Below are positions 1 to 5,578 of a stretch of DNA of 7,046 bases, piece after piece; position 1 is the first letter of the stretch; every line of letters begins with the position of its first letter. The DNA is taken from contig JBLHJX010000287.1 in NCBI GenBank assembly GCA_047619225.1, positions 1 to 7,046 on the forward strand, written 5' to 3'. The translations under genes and the position numbers were made by a program. Below the pieces are notes generated by a model. It saw only the letters and a list, made by a program, of their open reading frames with translations. It did not search any database and had not been told where the DNA came from. Source of the DNA: JABIFK01 sp047619225. Lineage in GTDB: Bacteria > Latescibacterota > UBA2968.

Positions 1-448
1 CCTCTTCCGACAAATCTACATCGAGGTTTGATGTGGGTGTCATCAACGTGAAGTTGTCGTATGCGCGATTGCGGCGCAACAATTCGTCTTCGATTTTATT
101 TCGGTCGAGCTGGTAACAAGGAATATTGGAAAAGGTTCGAATGTAGGCATGCGAGAAATCCTCGAAATTGCGATTTTCGCGACCTGCGCTCGGCCAATAG
201 AAACGGAGGTTATATTTCATGAAATGCTCACGAAAAAGGTATTCCTCCATATCCAACACTTTGCCAAAATAATATCCGCCGACCTGTACCAGTGATTCGC
301 CGACCTTCTGTAACTTAGGAGGAATTTCTTCTCGGCGATCAATGAGCAAGATCCGCTTGTCTGTTTCCAAAAGCAACTGGTGCGACAATGTGAGGCCGGC
401 CAGACCCGCACCAATGATGATGACGTCATAATCTACAGTGTTTTGCAT
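1..448 (-). CDS. FAD-dependent oxidoreductase, flavin-dependent halogenase-like (N-terminal part, 3' end outside window)
   Basis: The frame is open from an ATG at 448 to the window edge and gives 149 residues. Residues 9-18 (VIIIGAGLAG) form the beta1 strand and the GxGxxG dinucleotide-binding loop. Asp37, at the end of the next strand (ILLID), fits the acidic residue that binds the adenosine ribose. K-V-G-E-S at residues 48-52 is the GES/GEA-type signature of flavin-dependent halogenases and geranylgeranyl-reductase-like monooxygenases. A segment M-K-Y-N-L-R-F-Y-W (77-85) resembles the stretch around the catalytic Lys of PrnA-type tryptophan halogenases, which would make Lys78 the counterpart. 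A CYQLDRNKIEDELL segment follows, typical of this superfamily. Such enzymes use FADH2 and O2 for halogenation or oxidation in the cytoplasm. It is the last gene seen, 64 nt after the 417-aa gene. The flavoprotein call is firm. Halogenase versus plain monooxygenase or reductase is undecided, because the C-terminal half and any WxWxIP motif lie outside the window. Confidence 0.85.
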   Translation of the reverse strand, partial: MQNTVDYDVIIIGAGLAGLTLSHQLLLETDKRILLIDRREEIPPKLQKVGESLVQVGGYYFGKVLDMEEYLFREHFMKYNLRFYWPSAGRENRNFEDFSHAYIRTFSNIPCYQLDRNKIEDELLRRNRAYDNFTLMTPTSNLDVDLSEE

Positions 449-512
449 GGTCTCTACTTCTAAAAGGTTAATTGTTGATATGCGCTTGTCGGAGCCCATT
501 CATATAGCTTAA

Positions 513-1766
513 TTACGAACTTTTTCCTTCTATTACCCAATCTGGCAACGCATCGGTATCGAGCCAATTGGAAATCTGCCGCCAGGTGCGCAGCGAACCT
601 AACAGTGTTTGGTAGTGCTGCATCGAATGCTGCGTCAAAAACCCTTTGTAAAGCCGTTCTTTTCGCACATCCAGTTTTTCGCCAATCTGGCCACCCGTCA
701 CGGCGTTCAAAAAGTCCAAAGCGGGAATAGTAGGGTCAACATTTTCAGCTTTGAATGGCATGTCATCGAGTATGTGCTTGATGGGTTTAAACACACGAGA
801 CGTCATGCCAAACGACATAAAATCGGCCAGGTCAAAGCTCCAATTGACCGGATCGAAACTCAAATTCATGATTTTTTCGGGCTGATCAGACACAAAGGTC
901 ATGATCAACCGCACTTCACCTGTGTCCATAACCTTGAAATTGATGGTTTGGAACGCGGCCTCAAACTCACCGGGGCCATAGGCAAAGGGGCCTCGATGTG
1001 GGTTTTTGACAAAAGCGTAACCAAAGCCGTATTCTCCCAGCACGCCGGGCCGAGGGTTGTCTATATTGGTAATGAACTCGGGCGTTAAGATCAGGTAGGT
1101 CGATTCTTTGAGCGGCATGGTAACAGATGGGGCATCAGCACCCAAGGGTCGCATGGTCACACTGAAATCGAAGACTTGGAGATTGAGCGCGATCCATTCA
1201 TACGTTTTGCCTATTTCCCTCAGGTCAATGATCTGCTGTGCGGTTTCTTCTTCGAATTTGCCAATTTGCCCAGTATCGGCCAATTTGTAATAAACCTGAG
1301 AAAATCCCATGCCCTTGCGCTGAATGCTTTCTTTGGGTTTCATAAAAGTCTGCAGAAATTTGGGCAAATTGCTGGGTTCAACAATTTTCTCTGGCAGGCG
1401 AAAATCGCTGACGCGCAAAAAGTAATGAAGCACAAATTCTTTAACTTGTTCACAGATCCATTCGGCCGATCGGGCTTTTTCATCTCCTGATGCTTTGGGC
1501 TGATCGTAAAACAATTCGTCACGCACACCCATAACGGGCATCATTTTGCCACTTTCCAGTTTGGCTTTGCCAAAAAAACCGAAACTTTTTTCTGGACGAT
1601 GTAAGGTGTGTACCAAATCAAACCGCTCGGAAAATCCATCGCTGGTATATGCGTCATCCCACCAAGATTTGAACGCGCGCCCATCAGACAAAAATCCATC
1701 CACGGTCTTGAGTATTTGCCGATCTTCTTCCGTCATACGATCTATAATTGGTGTTTCGGTCGCCAT
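513..1766 (-). CDS. Hypothetical protein, 417 aa, family not recognised
   Basis: The protein runs from ATG at 1766 to TAA at 513. An in-frame TAG two codons upstream of the ATG limits the start, and a weak purine-rich AAGGG lies about 10 nt upstream. I do not recognise the family. There is no signal peptide and no transmembrane segment, so it is probably cytoplasmic. The N-terminal third is charged and helical. The middle (about residues 150-310) alternates hydrophobic residues as beta-strands do and contains aromatic Gly-rich stretches such as GVLGEYGFGYAFVKNP and FAYGPGEFE. The C-terminus returns to helix and ends in a Trp-rich segment (RTWRQISNWL, DWVIEG). No cofactor-binding or catalytic signature is evident. 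It sits 49 nt downstream of the 77-aa gene and 64 nt upstream of the flavoprotein gene, on the same strand, so co-transcription is likely. A role as a partner or substrate handler for the flavoprotein would be pure inference. Confidence 0.85.
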   Translation of the reverse strand: MATETPIIDRMTEEDRQILKTVDGFLSDGRAFKSWWDDAYTSDGFSERFDLVHTLHRPEKSFGFFGKAKLESGKMMPVMGVRDELFYDQPKASGDEKARSAEWICEQVKEFVLHYFLRVSDFRLPEKIVEPSNLPKFLQTFMKPKESIQRKGMGFSQVYYKLADTGQIGKFEEETAQQIIDLREIGKTYEWIALNLQVFDFSVTMRPLGADAPSVTMPLKESTYLILTPEFITNIDNPRPGVLGEYGFGYAFVKNPHRGPFAYGPGEFEAAFQTINFKVMDTGEVRLIMTFVSDQPEKIMNLSFDPVNWSFDLADFMSFGMTSRVFKPIKHILDDMPFKAENVDPTIPALDFLNAVTGGQIGEKLDVRKERLYKGFLTQHSMQHYQTLLGSLRTWRQISNWLDTDALPDWVIEGKSS

Positions 1767-1815
1767 TGTCTAAACACCCTTCTATTATTTGCTGCGCATT
1801 TTTATCTGTGCGCAT

Positions 1816-2049
1816 CTATTTGTCTTTTTGGTGAAACCCGGCCAAACGCTTTTTCACTTCGTTGCCAATGTCTCCTGCCTTTTCCATCATTTGAGCCAAC
1901 TGCATGACTTTTTGCATAGCTTCAGGTGGCGTCAACCGACCTTTTTTAAATGTGTAAACCCCATACAGATAGAGCGTAATAACATGGTTGAGCATCGTTC
2001 CATCAAACAGGGGTTCTTTGATTTCCTGTGGTTCCTCTTGTTCTGACAT
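1816..2049 (-). CDS. Small hypothetical protein, 77 aa
   Basis: This short gene starts at ATG 2049 and ends in TAG. It has a strong Shine-Dalgarno sequence, GGAGG, 4 nt before the start, the best ribosome site in the window along with that of the large gene, which supports it being real. The product is acidic at the N-terminus (residues 2-12, mostly Glu, Gln and Pro). A hydrophobic, Tyr-rich segment (about 20-34, NHVITLYLYGVYTF) and a Met/Gln/Lys-rich helical region (about 40-72, with a M-Q-K-V-M-Q-L-A-Q-M-M run) follow. The hydrophobic part is short and may be a buried helix rather than a membrane span. The pattern fits a small helical adaptor or subunit. I recognise no family. It lies 57 nt after the C-terminal segment of the SGNH-like protein and 49 nt before the 417-aa gene, on the same strand. 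Confidence 0.75.
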   Translation of the reverse strand: MSEQEEPQEIKEPLFDGTMLNHVITLYLYGVYTFKKGRLTPPEAMQKVMQLAQMMEKAGDIGNEVKKRLAGFHQKDK

Positions 2050-2060
2050 CGTGCCTCCCC
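2050..2060 (-). promoter_or_regulatory. Ribosome binding site of the 77-aa gene
   Basis: Read on the minus strand the leader is GGGGAGGCACG directly before ATG. The GGAGG core at 2054-2058 is 4 nt from the start codon, slightly tight but a near-perfect anti-16S match. It supports translation of this small gene. Confidence 0.6.
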
Positions 2061-2106
2061 AAATCAGCTTAATTGATGCTCACTGCGCGTTTAAAAGTGT
2101 ATCACA

Positions 2107-2667
2107 TTACGGACGTACTTTTTCTTCATCGGTGGGTTTGGTATTTACATTCGAAACAAATCCTCCGTTGATCTGAATGCTGACATAAGGCGTTGTGCGC
2201 GACGTTGAGATTTGTGCAGTAACCAATTGCACGCTTTCTTGTCCGGCTTTTTCCCAGGTGCCATAACCCGAAAAACTAACCGTGTCGAAGTTGCCCTCTT
2301 TTAGTGTTGATTGACGCGAGTTGGTGAAACTCACCCAGGTCAGGGTGTTTAATTTGAACTTGCCATCTTGACTGTGGTTGGTGTAAACAAAAGATGCGGC
2401 CCGATTTTCTGGCTCGGATGGAATTTCAAAGCTGTATGAGAAGTGTTCTCCCGTTGAAGCAACGATGTCTTCGACCTCGCCTTTTTTAACAAAATCGGTT
2501 GGCGCGTCATTGTGCATGGCCTGTAGCCACATAAAAGGATCCAACGTGGAGTCGGAGAGCACTTTGAAGCCAGAGCCAAGATTAGGTGAAGGGAAGTAGA
2601 ATTCGCCAGGATAGACCACACGAACCTCGCCATCAAAACGAAAGACTGTTTCTCCTTGGGGTCCTTT
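2107..2667 (-). pseudogene. Detached C-terminal segment of the SGNH-like protein (186 codons, same frame after a TAA)
   Basis: Directly after the TAA at 2670-2668 the same reading frame stays open for 186 codons to a TAA at 2109-2107. Its first residues (KGPQGETVFRFDGEVRVVYP) complete the second copy of a beta-rich repeat whose first half lies upstream of the TAA. In the intact first copy the matching region runs without interruption. The earliest in-frame start is a GTG at 2619, giving 170 aa, but it has no ribosome site at a proper distance: the AAGGAG at 2652-2657 is over 30 nt away. The C-terminal 100 residues are beta-rich and contain the ordered motifs FDTVSFSGYGTW, AQISTSRTTPYVSIQING and VSNVNTKP, which look like a conserved closing domain I cannot name. 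The simplest reading is that one nonsense change (for example GAA to TAA) or a sequencing error split a protein of about 1,123 residues. Readthrough, or separate translation from the GTG, remains possible. Confidence 0.7.
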
Positions 2668-3795
2668 TTAAAAACAGGCAGGACCTCTAAATAAAAACGA
2701 CGATTTGGGCGTGCGTGGTTCAACGCGGATAAGCGCAAAGAACAGGTTCTGGCTAATCAGGCCGCGCTGCAAGACGTTGGCGAGTACTTTGCCCGTTTTA
2801 AGATTGACCATGCCAACCGATAGATCGAACGGGTCATCGATGGAAAACACATTGTTGAGAAAATAAGTTTGCTGTGGAAAACGTAAGAACTCGCTATGCC
2901 CATGTGGCCCTGGCAACAACGGCATATTGGCTTCAGAACCAGGCAGTTTTTCACTGAGTGGGTTGTCTTTGAGCGCGTGCCCCAAGAACCCCCCCGGATT
3001 AAGTGTGGTGATGGCAATGGGCACAGAGTCACCACAGCGTTGACCAAATTGTACCATAATACGCCCCACCAAATGCGAGCGGCCTTTTCCTGTGCCACCA
3101 AGTTCAGGTAGGTCAAGAGTAAAAAGGTCACCAAAGCTGGTATTATGTGAGTGAATCGTATACTCTTGCAAAGTATTTTCAGGCAGTTCAGGTAACAAAT
3201 CTAGGTCTTCCAGCAGTTCGGGTGCCTGGGTGCTCAAATGCAAATGAGGATGCAGCGAAGTGCCACGTGCCGGAATGTGCGCATATTGCTGTGTGGGACT
3301 GCAAAATGGCAACGGAAACCGAATGGGATCGTCAAGGCCAGGCACCATGCCCAGTGGCACAAAAGTGGTACCATAAAATAAAAAATCCAGTTTGCCGTCG
3401 TTGCGTTGCTCAAATTTGGCCCAGGCCGATCCATACATACCAGGAAACTGGATAGGCACATCAGGGAACTTGGGGTTGACACGAACAAGCGAGAAAAGTG
3501 CGGTGTTAAAAAAGCGCACGGCCCAATCCAAGTTTGTGACTTCGCCAGTTTCCAGGTTCAGATCACCAGACGAAATTATTTTGGGATCATCTTTGACCTG
3601 ATTGTGACGCACGGGCAGCTTGAAAAACGTGGGTGCAGTGAGTACACCATCGTCGCCCACAAGGCCCGTTTCACCACCGTGATAGACTTCAAAGTGCGAA
3701 ATCTTGTCTTTGTTGGGTTCGGAAAACTTAAAACGCAAATAGCCACTCAAATGACTATCGGTCATGGCCAAGCCACCAAAAAGCAGGTCACCGGA
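2584..3795 (-). repeat. Two divergent copies of a beta-rich unit in the large protein
   Basis: Copy 1 covers about 3346-3795 and copy 2 about 2584-3138 in translated form. Corresponding pieces are S-G-D-L-L-F versus S-F-G-D-L-F, S-H-L-S-G-Y versus S-H-L-V-G-R, N-L-E-T-G-E-V versus N-L-K-T-G-K-V, and LFSLVRVNPKFP versus LFFALIRVEPRTP. The spacing from the N-L-x-T-G motif to the R-V-x-P motif is 25 and 26 residues, which argues for true duplication. Copy 2 contains the internal TAA at 2668-2670. The DNA itself is too divergent to recombine. Confidence 0.6.
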
Positions 3796-5478
3796 AGAGC
3801 CGAAGTCGGCGTCTAATTTGTTTTTGCAATTAACCGGGCGAATGGCATCCCCAAAATAGCTGGCCTCTTTGCTCAGTTGCAAGATTTGCTCGCGCCCGGG
3901 AGGCAACTTGAGCATCGTGGATCCATCATCAAAGTCGGTTTCGACATCGATTGCCAATTCTTGAGGCATTTCAGGTGGGCTAAGCGTTTCTGGCATTTGC
4001 TCGGCCATACGCGAAAAATCTTCCATGGCCAGCACGGGACCTTCGGCCTGATGATAGTCAGCAACAGCATCGGCAGATGCAACGTGGTTCACGTCGATCA
4101 GAGGGAAGCTGGCTTCGTAAACTTCATTGAGACTTCTGAGTACATCGTTGGCGATGAGCGCGTGGCCTGTGGCGCCAGGATAATAGCCATTGAGCGAATA
4201 GAAGCCACCCAAGAAGTCGGCAGTTAGCGTTTGATCATTTGCACCGATGCCTGATTCGGTTAACCGGTGAATAAATCCGTGAAGATCATAAACCAGCGCA
4301 CTGTGTACATCAGCCGTTTCGGATATGACCCGATTGAGCGCCGAAATGCATGTGTGGACATTGTCGGCCATTTCGCCAGAGAGAACCGATCCTTCGGGCA
4401 ATGTTGAGATATTGCCCGACATAAACTGGCAACCCATTTCCATAAGCCCGTTGACAGTGATCCAATCATCATCTGCCAGATCGAACGTGTTTTTAATAAT
4501 TGCCGGATCAACCTTGAGGTTGAGGGCTGCCGATTCTATGCTTGAAAAATAAGCCGTATCAATCGGATCGGGTACGGTCATAACCAAAACCTGCGCCCCC
4601 TGTTTTCGAAACGCAGTGATCAGTTTTTCATAATTTTCAGCGAAGGCTTCGCCATCGGGCAAGGCATCGGCATTCTGGTTGATAGCAGCTTCCAGTACTT
4701 CGTGAAATCCGAGGGCCAACAATACAAAAGAAGGGTTGCGCTGCTGGGCGTATTCAAACTGTGTGAGACGCGCCCCTGTGCCATTGCGAAAGCTTTCAAG
4801 CCCCAAAATGAGGTTGGCAGATGTTTGTTTCACATCGTCGCGGTGAATGACCGGCAATTGGGGGCGTAAGTTGAGCGCATCCGAAAGCGTGAAACCTGGC
4901 ACAGAGAGATTGCACAGCGCATCGGCCTCTACATTTTCCATAATAGTGGTTTGAAAATGTGCGGGCAAAACAACCGGCAACTGACCAAAACCAGCGGGGC
5001 TGCCAAAACCAGGCGGCTGTACCAGAGGCTGTTCAAACCGAGTTTGTATCTGCCGGGCCATTTGGGCTGGAAAGCTGTCTTCTTGAAACGCTTTACTCAG
5101 CCCAAAATCCACCAACCCTGCTGCCAGACCTTCGCCCAGCACAACAAACGTGCTGGCGTCTAATTTGCCGCTGTTAACATCCAGTGGCATATCGGCAGAC
5201 ATCGCCACATTGCTGGTGCCGTGTGTCTTGTCATCTGAAGCTGTTTTAAAAACCTTATCGACAACATTGCGCTGCAAGTCATTACCCGTCTTGAAAACAC
5301 CTTTAATCGTATCACCCATTTGATTCTCCGTGACTTTTGTGACGGAGTCTATGGCTGATGCAACTTTTTTCTGAGATGAATCAAGATCTTTAGACGACAG
5401 GATGTTTATCACCTGTTTGATACCAAACAGGGGCAATACCATCGAAAAACTGACCACCGACTTTATAAATTTCCGCAT
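2668..5478 (-). CDS. Large SGNH/GDSL-hydrolase-like protein, probable pseudoenzyme, with beta-rich C-terminal repeats (936 aa to the TAA)
   Basis: I place the start at ATG 5478, which has GGAG 6 nt upstream and gives an N-terminus matching that of the upstream 429-aa protein. Residues 1-27 hold a basic start and a hydrophobic stretch (SVVSFSMVLPLFGIKQVINI), either a membrane-associating or docking segment; no signal-peptidase site is clear. Residues about 110-455 fit an SGNH/GDSL lipase-acyl hydrolase: block I VLGEGLAAG with the family's SFPAQMARQ downstream, block II NLSVPGFTLSDAL, block III LALGFHEVLEAA, block V SLNGYYPGATGHALIAN. The expected catalytic Ser, Asn, Asp and His are Gly117, His259, Asn430 and Tyr433, so ester hydrolysis is unlikely; only the block II Gly195 remains. 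A Pro/Glu-rich linker (about 485-515) leads to a beta-rich half with two related units (about 562-711 and 781 onward). The second unit is cut by the TAA, and the frame continues into the next segment. The gene follows the 429-aa gene by 78 nt. Confidence 0.8.
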   Translation of the reverse strand: MRKFIKSVVSFSMVLPLFGIKQVINILSSKDLDSSQKKVASAIDSVTKVTENQMGDTIKGVFKTGNDLQRNVVDKVFKTASDDKTHGTSNVAMSADMPLDVNSGKLDASTFVVLGEGLAAGLVDFGLSKAFQEDSFPAQMARQIQTRFEQPLVQPPGFGSPAGFGQLPVVLPAHFQTTIMENVEADALCNLSVPGFTLSDALNLRPQLPVIHRDDVKQTSANLILGLESFRNGTGARLTQFEYAQQRNPSFVLLALGFHEVLEAAINQNADALPDGEAFAENYEKLITAFRKQGAQVLVMTVPDPIDTAYFSSIESAALNLKVDPAIIKNTFDLADDDWITVNGLMEMGCQFMSGNISTLPEGSVLSGEMADNVHTCISALNRVISETADVHSALVYDLHGFIHRLTESGIGANDQTLTADFLGGFYSLNGYYPGATGHALIANDVLRSLNEVYEASFPLIDVNHVASADAVADYHQAEGPVLAMEDFSRMAEQMPETLSPPEMPQELAIDVETDFDDGSTMLKLPPGREQILQLSKEASYFGDAIRPVNCKNKLDADFGSSGDLLFGGLAMTDSHLSGYLRFKFSEPNKDKISHFEVYHGGETGLVGDDGVLTAPTFFKLPVRHNQVKDDPKIISSGDLNLETGEVTNLDWAVRFFNTALFSLVRVNPKFPDVPIQFPGMYGSAWAKFEQRNDGKLDFLFYGTTFVPLGMVPGLDDPIRFPLPFCSPTQQYAHIPARGTSLHPHLHLSTQAPELLEDLDLLPELPENTLQEYTIHSHNTSFGDLFTLDLPELGGTGKGRSHLVGRIMVQFGQRCGDSVPIAITTLNPGGFLGHALKDNPLSEKLPGSEANMPLLPGPHGHSEFLRFPQQTYFLNNVFSIDDPFDLSVGMVNLKTGKVLANVLQRGLISQNLFFALIRVEPRTPKSSFLFRGPACF
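4114..5151 (-). other. SGNH/GDSL-hydrolase-like domain with replaced catalytic residues
   Basis: This is the domain span within the large protein (residues about 110-455). Block I is at 5128-5136 (Gly-Glu-Gly where Gly-Asp/Asn-Ser is expected). The block III His is at 4702-4704 (codon CAC where AAC or AAT is expected). The block V Asn is at 4189-4191 (AAT) and the Tyr at 4180-4182 (TAT). Each of the four replacements can be explained by a single base change from the canonical codon. The surrounding motifs remain well kept, so the fold is probably intact. Confidence 0.7.
5269..5478 (-). other. N-terminal module shared with the upstream 429-aa protein
   Basis: Residues 1-70 of the large protein match residues 1-63 or so of the neighbouring 429-aa protein. 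The first 27 residues align without gaps, sharing Met1, Lys6, Ser7, Phe11, Leu17, Gly19, Lys21 and Gln22, with hydrophobic residues in between. After a seven-residue length difference both have F-K-T-G-x-x-L, followed by a Val/Ile-Asp pair. Nothing beyond this module looks alike. It probably serves targeting, membrane association or docking. Confidence 0.65.
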
Positions 5479-5488
5479 GGAACACTCC
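5479..5488 (-). promoter_or_regulatory. Ribosome binding site deciding the start of the large SGNH-like gene
   Basis: On the minus strand GGAG (5485-5488) is followed by TGTTCC and then ATG at 5478, a 6-nt spacing. The ATG four codons earlier overlaps this GGAG and has no site of its own, and the TTG at 5556 begins inside a duplicated sequence. The homologous N-terminus of the neighbouring gene agrees with the 5478 start. Confidence 0.65.
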
Positions 5489-5546
5489 ATTGGCGCATTG
5501 AATGCATGTGATGGGTTGAAAAACGAATTTCGAAAAATATCAGTAA

Positions 5547-5578
5547 GAAGTGGCAATCAAAACGAAGTGGCAATCAAA
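5547..5578. repeat. 17-bp tandem duplication across the 3' end of the 429-aa gene
   Basis: The 15-mer GAAGTGGCAATCAAA occurs at 5547-5561 and again at 5564-5578, a period of 17 bp. It covers the last codons and stop of the 429-aa gene. With one copy removed the gene would end ...N-L-I-A-T-S-Y followed by TGA; with both copies it ends ...N-L-I-A-T-S-F followed by TGA. The duplication therefore changes only the last residue and adds 17 bp to the gap before the next gene. It looks like a slippage event. Confidence 0.85.

Noticed and set aside
449..512. Promoter or terminator between the 417-aa gene and the flavoprotein gene
   Set aside because: I see no stable inverted repeat with a T-run and no convincing -35/-10 pair in these 64 bases; it is AT-rich spacer with a weak ribosome site.
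609..1088. Plus-strand open frame of 159 codons
   Set aside because: It lies wholly antisense to the 417-aa gene, has no ribosome site, and its composition (many His, Phe and Arg from reversed codons) is that of a shadow frame.
2349..2738. Minus-strand frame of 129 codons overlapping the TAA break
   Set aside because: It overlaps both the end of the large gene and its in-frame continuation in another frame. Its sequence shows no repeat or domain match, while the in-frame continuation does, so a frameshift into it is not supported.
3406..3816. Plus-strand open frame of 136 codons
   Set aside because: It is antisense to the beta-rich half of the SGNH-like protein, which has coherent repeats and motifs; the plus-strand product has none.
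5402..5478. Cleavable signal peptide at the start of the SGNH-like protein
   Set aside because: A basic start and hydrophobic run are present, but no small-x-small cleavage site or lipobox follows, and the related 429-aa protein shows the same segment continuing into a polar helix.
5479..5556. Upstream extension of the large gene to TTG 5556 (26 extra residues)
   Set aside because: The TTG begins within the duplicated 17-mer and has no ribosome site, the extension has no counterpart in the paired N-terminus, and the ATG at 5478 has GGAG at 6 nt.
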